This document shows positions 43,970-55,110 of a DNA stretch of 64,000 nucleotides, piece after piece. The stretch's first letter is position 1. Every line of letters begins with the position of its first letter. The stretch comes from Deroplatys truncata. Lineage: Eukaryota; Arthropoda; Insecta; Mantodea; Mantidae. The notes beneath the pieces were generated by a model. The model saw only the letters and a program-made list of their open reading frames with translations, was not told where the DNA came from and made no database searches. The DNA lies in NCBI GenBank assembly GCA_030765065.1, contig CM060985.1, positions 178,066,096 through 178,130,095 of the forward strand, read 5' to 3'. The position numbers and the translations under genes were made by a program.

Positions 43970-44638
43970 ATGATCACATAACGTCTGTCTTATTCCCTAT
44001 CACGCCTTCCTTTGCCCCGAACCGGAAATCGACCACTATTCATTGGCTAGGGTTTAAGTGCCAGACTTTTGATACTAAAACAATAAGAGGAGGACAGATC
44101 AGATATGACGAGTGCCTTGCAGCCATTGCGGTAAAATACTTCAGTTGGTGTTTTGAAATAGTCCACCTTATCAAGTTATACAAATAGCTCTATCTAACAC
44201 GGCAATATGAAATGCTGTTTTATATTGGTACGCAGTATTTTGAGCACTTGAACACTTATGACCTCATTTCCTTCTCTACTCTCCGGAAACCCCACCCCTC
44301 GAATCTGACGCAAACTTACAGTTTACCAAACTTGGGTCGCTGGCTTTGATTTGCACACTCTTTGAATAGCCTGAGCACCAACAAAGGAATGTTTGATTTT
44401 CCCCGCGGTTGAGTCATCACAAGAGCCCGGGTTCAATAGCAGGAGCAAGTGCAAATTGGTCTTTAATTAAGGTCATTTTCCTAACCTCTATAGAATCTGA
44501 AAATAGAAATAAAGTGGGTGGATGAGTGTTTCAGTGTTAAAAGGATTAAACCAAGCGTTAACTGGTTACCTCAACTTAAAAAAGTTGCATAGTGGAAGCC
44601 ACAATCATGCTTTTCAAAAATGTCGACTTTTAATTAAC
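43970..44638. other. no gene recognised
   Basis: Mixed sequence. A tRNA-like word pair near 44400-44445 was considered and not accepted. Confidence 0.4.
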
Positions 44639-44640
44639 AC

Positions 44641-44788
44641 ATCTGATGTGTTACACTCAATTACTTTTCTCTACTCTTTTTTTTTGGATTCAGGAAGCCT
44701 CAAAACATGTATTTCCGGTGAAATATCGGTAACAAATTTTTGGGTGCAATGCAATAATTCCCCTATTACTATACGTAGTACAGAAGGT
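44641..44788 (-). mobile_element. family H miniature, 148 bp, both ends kept
   Basis: ATCTGATGTGTTACACTCAA ... TTTTCTCTACTC is joined directly to TTTTGGATTCAGGAAGCCTC and runs to ACTATACGTAGTACAGAAGG. About 700 bp of body is deleted while both termini remain. Confidence 0.8.
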
Positions 44789-44789
44789 A

Positions 44790-45348
44790 AAAAAAAAAGC
44801 ATAACGAATTCACATTTGAGAAAAAGTATTAGTATTGAAAAATTTAAGGGAATAACAAGCAATATCTCGAAAATGGTTCACTAAACAAAAAAAATGTTGT
44901 CTATCTCTTATGGTTTACCAGTAATGCAAAAGACGTTCACAATGAAGAATACGTTTGGAGACATTCCCAGAAAATTCAAGATATACATTTTATTTGTCAT
45001 GAAAGTATCTTAAATATATGATATTTTAATTAAAATCGTTAGAGCTATTTCTGAGAAAGTTAAAATTTTCGAAAAATGTTCCATGTAAAGGGTAATCTGG
45101 GGTGGTAGGATTTTCTTGAAAACCTTCGTGTCGCATCTCTGGAAGATACTGAACCTAAATACCAAGTTTGGTGTTTATCCGCCTGTTCGTTTCTGAGTTA
45201 TGCTGTTCAGACGCACACACGGACATGTTTCCAAAATTACTTTTTTTATTCGGGGGCCTCAAAACATATATTTCCGGTGAAATCTCGGTATCGAATTTTT
45301 GGGTGGAATACAATACTTCCCCTACTTACTATACGTAGTAGAGAAAGT
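44790..45348 (-). mobile_element. family H partial copy
   Basis: Starts inside the body (AACGAATTCACATTTGAGAA) and ends with a complete plus terminus, TACTATACGTAGTAGAGAAA. It directly follows the miniature in the same orientation. Confidence 0.82.
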
Positions 45349-45510
45349 AAAAATTGTTACGTAATTAGTACCTTTAATAGTGTCTGCTCGTTATGAATAG
45401 TAAACCTTTGTCAACTTGTGGCCTACCACTCGCACAGGATTCAATCAAAATTAAAAAGGAATTTGCTTATTGTACTATACACAAAATTCAGGAAAATGCG
45501 TTCCATTTTT

Positions 45511-46456
45511 ACCTTCTCTACTACGTATAGTAAGTAGGGGAAGTATTGTATTCCACCCAAAAATTCGATACCGAGATTTCACCGGAAATACATGTTTTGA
45601 GACCCCCTGAATCCAAAAAAAGCATTTTTGGAAACATGTCCGTGTGTGTGTCTGTGTGTCTGTATGTCTGTGTGTCTGTATGTCTGTGTGTCTGTGTGTC
45701 TGTGAGTGTGTCTGTGAACAGCATAACTCAGAAACGAACAGTCGGATAAACACCAAACTTGGTATTTGGGTTCAGTATCTTCCAAGGATGCGACACGAAG
45801 GTTTTCAAGAAAATCCCCCCACCGCAGAGTACCCTTTACATGGAAGATTTTTCGAAAATTTTAATTTTCTCAAAAATGGCTCTAACGATTTTGATTAAAA
45901 TATCATATGTTTAAGATATTTTTATGACAAATAAAGTGTATATCTTGAATTTTCTGGGAATGTCTCCAAAAGTATTCTTTAGTGTGAACGACTTTTGCAT
46001 AACTGGTAAACCATAAGAGATAGACAAAATTTTACTACACAAAAAATGTAGATCGCGTTACAATACACAATTTATGTCATACATTTTTTTTGTTGATTGA
46101 ACCATTTTCGAGATATTGCTTGTTATTCCCTTAAATTTTTCAATACTTATTTTCTCAAATGGGAATTCGTTATTCATTTTTTTGTCTTGGATATGCAAAG
46201 AGTTATAATCTGTGGCAAAGGGAATGGTGCTGCACCTAGCAACCAGCTATTAAGAGATATGTATGTGCTTAAAGGCTACTGTTTTTCTATATTGCCCTTG
46301 TAAATATATTTTCCCCTACATCTACAAGAAAATTAGCAATAAGATAAGAGTCTGCAAATGTTTATCTCGATTAACATGAAGTAGGTGGAGAATAAGCGTT
46401 TGTAAAAATACTTTGTACAAGAGTAGAGAAAGTCATGTGAGTGTAACACATCAGAT
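45511..46456 (+). mobile_element. family H copy 16, full length, 946 bp
   Basis: From ACCTTCTCTACTACGTATAG to GTGTAACACATCAGAT. The GT/CT microsatellite is longest here (45643-45715), and a subfamily segment at 46200-46310 adds length. T on both outer sides. Overlapping frames on both strands arise from the microsatellite and the recurrent antisense frame (45579-45785). Confidence 0.9.
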
Positions 46457-46460
46457 TTTT

Positions 46461-46809
46461 ACTTTCTCTACTACCTATAGTAACTAGGGGATGTGCTGTA
46501 TTCCATCCAAAAATTCGATACCGAGGATTTCACAGGAAATACATGTTTTGAGGCCCCCTGAATCGAAAATAAAAGCATTTTTGGAAACATTTCCTTGTGT
46601 GTCTGTAAACAGCATAACTCAGAAACGAACTGTCGGATAAACACCAAACTTGGTATTTAGGTTCAGTATCTTTCAGAGATGCGACACGAAGGTTTTCAAG
46701 AAAATCCCCATACCCCATATTACCCTTTACATGGAACACTTTTCGAAAATTTTAATTGTCTTTAATTATACAGGAGTAGAGAAATTCATGTGAGTGTAAC
46801 ACATCAGAT
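46461..46809 (+). mobile_element. family H internally deleted copy 17, 349 bp
   Basis: Starts ACTTTCTCTACTACC only four T bases after copy 16, keeps the first 290 bp including the antisense frame (46530-46739), then jumps to the 3' end CAGGAGTAGAGAAATTCATG and TAACACATCAGAT. Confidence 0.88.
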
Positions 46810-46814
46810 TTTTT

Positions 46815-46980
46815 ATAATTGACCAACAGTGAAAGATGGACAATATCTGACTACACAAAAATTGTATATCTCGTTAAAGCACACAATTTATGTCAAATAT
46901 ACCTTTTTGTGGCGTTAAGGGATTCCGAGATATTCTTTGTTATTGGTTTGAATTTTCAAATAAGAATACCTTTTTGAAGC
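46815..46980 (+). mobile_element. family H old fragment
   Basis: Body words ACTACACAAAAATTGTATAT, CACAATTTATGTCA and CCGAGATATTC in plus order; no ends. Confidence 0.6.
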
Positions 46981-46984
46981 GGCA

Positions 46985-47650
46985 GATCAGTAAATATACA
47001 ATGAAAGAATGTTTGTATTAGAACGAATACAATAATGTGATTTGAATGCAACACTTAGTCCTCTATCAAAGCTTAACACTTTCAGAGAACTCTCAAGGGA
47101 AAATGCATTGTAAATAAAGGAAGATATAGTTTGAGGAACAGAGATGGTATTATCAATACTCTTGTATAACAAACTACTTCCTAACGGCACGAGTTGTGTA
47201 AAGTACAGAATGCCAACTGCTTTATGTTATTTTGTATAGTTGGCACGAATGTTGTTGCCCTGTTCTACAGCTCGTGGGATTTTGGCAAAGCCTTCACCTC
47301 ATCCTTGCCTGTTTAATATCTTGCAGTTACGGAGAGAAACTCTGCCAAGATTTCTCCTACTGCAATCTTTACCACGAGTATTCAGATTTCTAGCTTCAAC
47401 TTCATGCTGTATCATGAGTCAATTTACAGGTCGGGACCTTCTTCTAAGAGGTCCGGAATTACCTACACAGACATTAATATAAATATGGAATACATTCTTA
47501 TCTACTGTACCGCACAGGTAAATCCACATTTGCGGCTAGCTACTGTGGCGATTTACATCCTGCCCAGGTAAACCTGGGCGACATGCTCTCGATTGCTGGA
47601 TTTGCATCATTCAGCCTACTTGAAGATGGGAACGATGCGAAATGTCGGTT
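46985..47650. other. no gene recognised
   Basis: Moderate-GC DNA between family H and the Penelope-like element. An 80-codon plus frame at 47240 is unrecognised. Confidence 0.4.
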
Positions 47651-47654
47651 TCTA

Positions 47655-49183
47655 GATAAAATAAATGAGTCGAATTATATTAAAAGCCTACACTTACATC
47701 ATGATGGTAAAATCTGGACGATCGTTTGGGACTTAAAGGTTTCATCTGCAGGAATTGGAAACGACTGACTCTCGTTCCACGATCCAAAATGTATCTAATG
47801 CAATGTGGACGATTGGAAGGACCTCAGGTGGTAGTTTTTATAACTACTGAAGGTTAACCAGATGGCTGCTCTACCGACATCTCTTGTAGTGCAGTTGAAC
47901 TGGAAGTAGGATGAAGTCCATCTTGATCTGTTTTCTTCTGAAAGTGAACCAGAAGGCGGGTGACGTCATCCAAAGGCGGAATTTCAAAATTTATAACATG
48001 TACATTATTTTTAACGATAAATATTTTTTCCCAGGCATCCAACATAGAAGCATTATGTATGGGTTTTAATAGTTCAATGTCTTGACCAATTTCATGTTGT
48101 GTATTCCAAAATGGTGGGACACAGCTGATTTGTCAGTTTATTTTACTTTAATATTTCTTTGAGGTTCTTTAAGGCAGATTAGAAGATTACGTTTTGTTCT
48201 TCCGATGTAGAACTTGTCACAGTGATTGAATTTAATTTTGTATATACCAGAAAGAGTTTTCTTATTTTTTGTATTAACATTTGGCTTATTTAACAAATTA
48301 TTGATACGGAATCTATTCTGTGGGGCTAGCTTTATTCCATAGGTCTTGAAAATGTTTTCAAATTTCTTGAATAATTTAGGATGATAAGTCCATTTCTTAA
48401 ATACTGATGGTGGTTCTTTAATGTTCTTGAGAGTGCCAATCTCTTGTAACTGTTTTTATATTTATAATGTTTAACCATATTATTGATTGTTTTGGGATCA
48501 AAACCATTCCTTAGAGCTGTTTGTTGAATGTGTTGAAATTCTTTACAATATTCTGATTTAGATAATGGTAAACTGATAAGTCTGTGAATCAAGCACTGAG
48601 AAACAGCATATTGGTGTTGTACAGGAGTACAAAAACTATTCTTGATATAATTGTCAACGTGAGTAGATTTACGATATACACCATATTCCAAGTTATTACT
48701 AAGTCTTATAATTTTAATATCCAAGAAGGATAAACAACTGTTTTCTTCTGTTTCCATAGTAAACTTAATGGAGATGTCTTGAATGTTGAATAGAGTCAAA
48801 GCTGTATCAATTTGTGACTTAGGAACAATAGCTAGCATATCATCCACATATCTTATCCAAAATAAAAATAACTGTGGATAAGTATTAGTAAATTTAATTT
48901 CCAGAGAACTCATAAAACTGCTAATATAGGTGATAGAAAACTCTCCCTCTACAAGAGATGTCGGTATTGCAGCCATCTGGTTCAACTTCAGTAGTTATAA
49001 AAACTACCACCTGAGGTCCTTCCAATCGTCCACATGGGTTAGATACATTCTGGATCGTGGAACGAGTGTCAGTCGTTTCCAATTCCTGCAGATGAAATGT
49101 TTAAGTCTCAAACGATCGTCGGGATTTTACCATCCTGATGTAAGTGTAGGCTTTTAATATAATTCAACACATTTATTTTATCA
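47655..49183 (-). mobile_element. Penelope-like element with inverted terminal repeats and GIY-YIG nuclease
   Basis: Outer arms 47655-47888 and 48949-49183 are imperfect inverses of about 235 bp (shared words TAAAAGCCTACACTTACATC, GGACCTCAGGTGGTAG). Between them, on the minus strand: an RT palm with FWIRYVDDMLAIVP (catalytic YVDD, near 48850), LSFLDIKIIRL and YGVYRKSTHVDNYIKN; then the nuclease motif GIYKIKFNHCDKFYIGRT (48240-48190); then HEIG...ELLKPIHNASMLDAWEKIFI (48100-48010). The order RT then GIY-YIG is specific to Penelope-like elements. 5' truncated, since the RT fingers region is absent, and broken elsewhere. Confidence 0.88.
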
Positions 49184-49560
49184 ATTGACTTATTCACTGT
49201 TAAGATTGTCTTTTTTCAATTTTGTCGGTTTCTAACCAACTCTACACCTGACTGAAGGCCACAGAAAATGGAGTATTCACAACACCAGAAAATGACCTTC
49301 ATATTACACCAGACATTGCTTAGACCAGTGATCTGACTGCTTATATTGTGTACTGTACCCATTGTCTGTCGTGTTTGGTATGATTACAATTCCACCTGAT
49401 GGCAATTCAATTTTGTAAACAAGAGCACATCGCAGACCGCTTCTAAGTGCGATAGGAGTGAAGAACAACTAAGCACGGTGTGGCGCCTCTGAACCACACA
49501 TTAGCAGTAATAAATATAGCACACGGTTTGTTTGTTGACCCATGCTTACGCGAAAGTTTT
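49184..49560. other. no gene recognised
   Basis: Spacer between the Penelope-like element and the orphan gene repeat. Confidence 0.4.
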
Positions 49561-49564
49561 TGCT

Positions 49565-49868
49565 TCTATTACACTAGTCTGCGTTTTCAAAATTTTGTCA
49601 GAGATTTCTTAAAAGTAGATGTTCGTGAATCAAGTTCTTATGCTGATTCCAGAAATAACTTCCGTTTTTTTCTATCACGTCAGGTTTTTACACCAAATAA
49701 AGCAGTAATCTTTCGAAAATCTTACTAATGAACGTAGAGAAGTATTCAAATACTATTTCACACAAGGTAAGTTTTTATTCAAGAAACATTTTAAGAATAC
49801 TCTCAAGAACTCCCGTTATTTATTTCATGACTACTTTTTTAACAAAACAAGAAGCCAAAGTGTTTTAT
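49565..49868 (-). repeat. 3' flank of the orphan gene repeat (matches 10085-10420)
   Basis: Non-coding words shared in order with 10085-10420: CAGAAATAACTTCCG, TATCACGTCA, AGAAACATTTTAAGAATACT and CAAGAACTCC. This shows the gene at 49870-51546 is carried as part of a larger repeated unit. Confidence 0.6.
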
Positions 49869-51546
49869 TTAATTTTTTTCAAACTTTCTCTTCTTTGACT
49901 TCCTTGCAGATCCTTGAAGATGACTGTCCCTCCTCAACATCCAACAGTAGTCGGCCATCATAGTTTCATTCCATTTTCGCTGGTACCTCCTATCCATTTC
50001 CTGAATATCCTTGGTGAAAACGTTCACCCTGCTCTTCACTATAATGCCCCAAATGTTTTGGAAAGTATGTGAATGCAGAAAATACATCTTTACACTCATG
50101 TTAAAACCCATTTTCTTGAAAATTTCCAACATTGTTTCGATAATGACCTTGTCATTAGGATCTTTGTTATTTCCTAAGAACTTTTCAGTAGCTGATTAGA
50201 AGGTGTTCTATGCTTCTATTTTTCGCTCATTCATTGTCTTCTCAAAATTTTCATCTTTCATCAATTTCTTTATTTGAGGACCAACAAAAACTCCAGCCTT
50301 TAATTGATCTTGTGTGATGAAGGGAAATTTCTTGGAAAGTTACTTGAAACAGGGCCCATCCTGTGGTAGAGCCCTTACAAATTGCTTCATCAAGCCCAAT
50401 TTTATGTGTAGTGATGGAAGCAATACTTTTTGTCTCTCTACAAGCGGTTCGTACTGAATGTTTTTAGTTCCAGGCAACAAGTTTCTCCGCTGTGGCCATA
50501 CTTTCACACTCCAATGTCTTTGCTTTGCCCGACTGTCCCATTCGCACAGAAAACAAGGCATTTTTCTGAACCCAGCTTGTTGTCCTAATAGTATTCCAAT
50601 AAATTTGAAATCACCGCAGATACGCCATTTGTGTTCCTCGTACTGGATACTTGTTAAAAGTATCCTCATGTTTTCAACTATCTCTTTCATTACTGAATGT
50701 GCTACAGGAATGGACCCATGCACATTCCATTTATGCAGTAACACGCCTTTCAGGCTCCTCTTTTTAATGAATCTATAAAAAGTCTCCACTGAGTAGGATC
50801 ATGTTCAATGTCATAAAAGTGCATTAACTCTTTTATGTTATTGTAGTAAACAAAGGACTCGATCTGTGGGAAAAAAGATACTAGCTCTTGTTCTCTGTGT
50901 CTGTACTACGAGTAATGTGTTCCTGGTTTCAGAAAATTCTTATTTTTAAGACGGGAGCCTAGTAACCTTGCAGATTTCTTAGACAAATTCTAATCACGTA
51001 CTAGATCATTCAGTTCACCCTGAGAGAACAGTTATGGAGTAACGTCGTATTAAGGGCGGTAGACATCATCAGAATCATCTTCGGTGATTTCATGAGATTC
51101 ACTTTCAACACAATCTTCTTCCAAGTTCTCTAAAACAGCTGGAGGAAGAGGAGCAGGCAGATCTTCTCCCTATGAAACTGGCCTGATGGGTGAAGGAATA
51201 CTTGGATACACAATGTGCTTCTTATTTTCGAATTGCACCCCTGAACATTAAATAAACAGAAATAACAGTCTTTAAGGTGGTCTTTAGGCTCCCTCAACAC
51301 CATAGGAATTGCAAATGGCATGCATGATTTCTTTCCTTTTATCCACAATCTTAACCTCTCAATACAATAGCGGCAAACTGTCTTTGGAACCCAGGCCTTG
51401 TCTTGGTTACAAAGTTTCATTTTAAAATAAGCATGGTACACATTTTTCAGAAAGTCTGTTATACCAGTTCTCTGTTGAAGCACTGTATAATTTCCACAAA
51501 TGTAGCAGAAAATATTTGGATTGTTCACACACTTGCGTGTAGACAT
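49869..51546 (-). pseudogene. orphan cysteine-rich protein gene, decayed, about 560 codons
   Basis: The minus-strand start at 51546 opens MSTRKCVNNPNIFCYICGNY, a CxnCxxC module, followed by WVPKTVCRYCIERLRLWIKG and FAIPMVLREPKDHLKDCYFC: four cysteine pairs that may bind zinc. A linker (IVYPSIPSPIRPV, then an acidic EITEDDSDDVYRP) leads to LNDLVRD, KKSARLLGSRLK, RHREQELVSFFP. The C-terminal half has RSLKGVLLHKWNVHGSIPVA, FKFIGILLGQQAGFRKMPCF, LCEWDSRAKQRHW, LLPSLHIKLGLMKQFVRALP, FKKMGFNMSVKMYFLHSH and ADYCWMLRRD. Several stops and shifts. I recall this pattern from many unnamed arthropod proteins; its role is unknown to me. A transposon-derived RNase H-like fold is a guess. Confidence 0.65.
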
Positions 51547-51549
51547 AAT

Positions 51550-52020
51550 GTATTTATAACATCAATCATGATATGCCACTGGTAATGCAAGCCTCTCATA
51601 TTAACAACAATCCCTAAATTACAAATAGCAACCAGCATCTACAGGTGTAACAACCTAAAGACTTACAAATCTGTCTTGAGAAATTTCCCTCCAAGAAGTG
51701 ATAAATTTCCCTTCAACAATACTCATCTACTGGCTCAACTCTATATTTTTGAAGTGAAATTGTGAAAAAAACTGTACGTGATGGAAAAAAACTAAAATCA
51801 GTTCTGAAATCAGCATAAAAAGTTAGTCAGAATCGCATATTAGTTTTCAGTCATTCGATACCATGCAGACTAGCGCTTGCAACCGTTTTGGTTTGCGCCT
51901 ATCCAGAGAAATGGTCAGGCAACCTGTTTACAGAAGACAAATGTTTTGGTCCTCTGCTAGTATTATTAAAGTATAACATTAAAGCTGTTATTGAAACCAT
52001 TAATTATTTTTGAATCATCG
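51550..52020. other. no gene recognised
   Basis: Upstream side of the orphan gene (which reads leftwards). It may hold its promoter, but no motif is clear. Confidence 0.35.
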
Positions 52021-52022
52021 TA

Positions 52023-52619
52023 TATCATATATGGTAGGCTTTAAGCGATAGTCAAATGCTTTAAGAGCTGGTTGGTATGTAGAGCATTGCGTTCTCTTTG
52101 TATGTCCAAGACATATAAAAACGAATAACGAATTTTCATTTGAGAAAAAGTATAAATATTGGAAAACTGAAACAAATAACAAGGAATATCTCGGATATGG
52201 ATCACTCCACAAAAATGTATATGATATAAATTGTGTATTTTAACGTAATCTACATTTTGTCTACCAAATTTTGTACCCTTACGGTTTACCACGTATACAA
52301 AGGTCATTCAGAGTGAAGAGGACTTTCGGGGACATTCCCAGAAAATTCATGATATGCATTTCGTTTTCCATGAAAATATCTGAAACATAAGATATTTTTA
52401 TCAAAATATTTGAAAAATTCTGAACATAAATTTCAAGTAGGTATTTTCCAACTTTTAATTTTCGTGTTATTCTGTTCACAGACACACACGAACCGTTTTT
52501 AGAAAACGTCTTTTTTCATTCAGGGCACTTCAAAAGATGTATTTCCGGTGAAATCTCGGTATCGAATTTTTGGGTGTAATGCAACACTTCCCCTACTTAC
52601 TATACGTAGTAGAGAAAGT
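52023..52619 (-). mobile_element. family H copy 18, 3' part missing
   Basis: From TATGGTAGGCTTTAAGCGAT to TACTATACGTAGTAGAGAAA, minus orientation. It abuts the Harbinger-like coding fragment at 52620, which stops at the FRNRKHY codons. Confidence 0.85.
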
Positions 52620-53243
52620 AATAGTGCTTTCTGTTCCTAAACACCTCATCATCACCACCTCCTCCAGGCGACTGAATTCCTACATGGGTACAATTTAATG
52701 CACCTAAAACTTTAGGAACTCTGCTATGCAAAAAGGGTTAAAGTTGTTTTTATTTTTCAATTTCTTCTTCAATTTATGGAAGCTTAATGTAATATTTGAC
52801 AAATGTTCAATAGCCATGCTATTTTTTTCACTATTTGTGATGCTCTTACTGTACCTGTGAAATCATCAAGTTCAATTAACATACCTCCAGCAGCATGGAA
52901 TTATAAGAGTCGGAAGTACCTGGTTAATTGTTGACACCGTATTATTTCTGGAAATGAATTTTAGTATATGAGTATTAGGTAAAATGTTGCTTTAAATGCT
53001 GTACTAATACTAATATTACTTATAATGTAGTAATTATCCTGAAATGCGTACCAAACTTTCCGTAGGAGAAGGAATTTGTTCATATATAGGACCAACAATT
53101 AAAAACTCGTCATCCAAAGATTTGTAACAGTTTTTTTTAATTTTTACTATTTTACACTTTCTTACACGTGTCTCCAACTGTTCATCATTATCAGTGTCAT
53201 TTTTGTAGAAATCAAAATTTTTGCCTTCCATCATTCCATGCAC
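52620..53243 (-). pseudogene. PIF/Harbinger (HARBI1-like) transposase fragment
   Basis: Minus strand: CCWRYV and AAGGMLIELDDFTG with VRASQIVKKIAWLLN (52930-52810), the HARBI1 helical region, then RVPKVLGALNCTHVGIQSPG and DEVFRNRKHY (52730-52622), the start of the nuclease core. The first catalytic aspartate (normally GAIDCTH) is N here. The rest of the nuclease, with the other two acidic residues, is lost at the family H junction. A 69-codon frame at 53034-53243 may be its N-terminus, but does not match clearly. Confidence 0.7.
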
Positions 53244-53426
53244 TAGTATATGAAGTAAACCTCAAAATATCGTCCAGCTAAGAGTTTACTGGAGAACAAT
53301 GCTATGGTAAGCTAACTGACAGTTAGAGCCTACATTGCTCTCACATAAAGTCTTAACTAGATATTGTAAAATCAAACTGCTGGTAAAGGAGCATAAAAGC
53401 AACCAAAAGGTGGGGTTAATTGGCTT

Positions 53427-54606
53427 AAATTAGATTAGATTAGATTAGATTAGATTGTATTCTGTGAGTTCACTAGCAGCCATAAAGACTTGTGAACATA
53501 GAACATGTCAAGGAAATGTACAAAAATTATATATAAACATAAATATTACATAGAATATGGAACATTTGAAATAGAATACAAATACTATATGCGTGTTAAG
53601 GAAATGTACAATAAAGTTAAATATATACATAAATATTACATAGTATACAGAACATTTAAAATAAAATAAGGACATATTATATACAAAATGAAACAAATCA
53701 AGTGTAATTTATTACAGAGTTGTATACCTCCTTACTGTTATAAGGTTAACATATGTATAGGCAAGAACAGTTATTTTAACATTCACTAGGATTTTACCAT
53801 TGTTAGTCTGATCATTTTGTTCTATTTGATGTGTAATGCATAGCATTTACTGTCAGTTCTTAATATACATACATTTAAATAGCTTCATTAATTCTAGAGC
53901 AGATATCAAATATGACTGGCAATTGTCATTAATATTTACTAATACTACTTACAGAGCTATATAAGTAGTATCAGTAGGATAATTTGTCATTAAGATAATC
54001 TTGTACAGAATAATATGCTTTTGAGCATAGGTACTCTTTAACAGCAGTTTTAAAGACATTGAAGTTGTCAGCTTTTCTCTTAAGATCATTAGGGAGAGTA
54101 TTAAATATTTTTATGGTCTCATAATATACACCTTTCTGGAAGCAAGAAAGCTTTGTACTGGGACGATGGATGTTACCCTTTTGTCTAGTGTTTATCTCAT
54201 GAATTTCCATGTTTGTAATAAATGTGGTTCGATTGCATATATAGAATTTTAAGATTGAAAATATATACATGCAAGGTAGGGTTAATAACTTTAGTCTTCT
54301 AAAAAGATGTTTGCAAGAGTGTCTGCTATGGTCGACATGCAATATTTGAACACCTGCAAATATAAAAACAGGATGCCTACATAACAGATACAAAATTCCC
54401 AATGCATGTGACCCGAATATCACCAGATTCTCGTGACTTATCTCATAATGGTGGAAGTCGATTGTCTCCGCATGACGTGGAGTGAAAGGGGTGGATGTCA
54501 ACAGTTTCGAGATCCCCTTAGTGAAATAGGACTTGTGTCGTACCTTTCCAGTATTTACATTTATAACTTCTTTCGCTTGTGTCTCGTAAACTGGCAATCT
54601 CAGCAT
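53427..54606 (-). mobile_element. LINE C-terminus and 3' UTR, TAATC tail
   Basis: The minus frame 54606-53971 (211 codons) ends with SRHSCKHLFRRLKLLTLPCM, YICNRTTFITNMEIHEINTR, FQKGVYYETIKIFNTLPNDL and FKTAVKEYLCSKAYYSVQDY, the usual end of Jockey/CR1-like pol. The first 90 codons do not match the family and may be read-through. The 3' UTR (53970-53460) contains a duplicated block of about 90 bp (53508-53600 and 53602-53690, both with ACATAAATATTACATAG). The tail is (TAATC) about five times at 53427-53455. Confidence 0.8.
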
Positions 54607-54862
54607 CTATACTCATAGATAACTCAAATATTTGGACGGTTATTGCAGTGTAGTTTATCTCGGCTTACCACTCAAACATGCAAATTCTGCTGTCGGTGGT
54701 TCACTTCTTTCTCGCGTGCACAGAATGCACAAAATGTCCTACACCGCCGCAGTACATCAACCCGTTTACAAGACGGAAACAAGTTCGAGGTTCAGTTCCT
54801 TTGAGACAATGGGCTCGTTGAACTAATAATGAAGTCATTAATTTAAACCGACTGGCATTAAA

Positions 54863-55110
54863 GTCGTCCTCCGTGGTGTAGTGGTAACCATGGCGATCTA
54901 TAGTTCCCGAGGTCGCGGGTTTTTTGGGCCTAAAAATCCTTATCATGGCTTCCTTCGGAAGGGAATTAAAACCAGTGATCCCATGTCGTAGATTTACGAC
55001 ACATAAAAGAACCTCAAGCCTGATAGAGACCTCTGAGCAAAATTACCGATCTTTCACGTCCAATATAGAATGGGAAGCTAAGAAGTATTAAAGAGCGTCC
55101 ATAAATAAAA
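54863..55110 (+). repeat. tRNA-derived SINE, family V, copy 3
   Basis: Head GTCGTCCTCCGTGGTGTAGT with GGTAACC (box A) and GAGGTCGCGGGTT (box B, 3' half lost). Body TCCTTCGGAAGGGAATTAAA, GTCGTAGATTTACGACACAT and AAAAGAACCTCAAGCCTGAT. Ends GAGCGTCCATAAATAAAAC. Confidence 0.88.

Noticed and set aside
44395-44445. tRNA-like A and B box words (GCGGTTGAGTCA and GGGTTCAATAG)
   Set aside because: Spacing is too short and the surrounding bases do not form the arms; there is no second copy.
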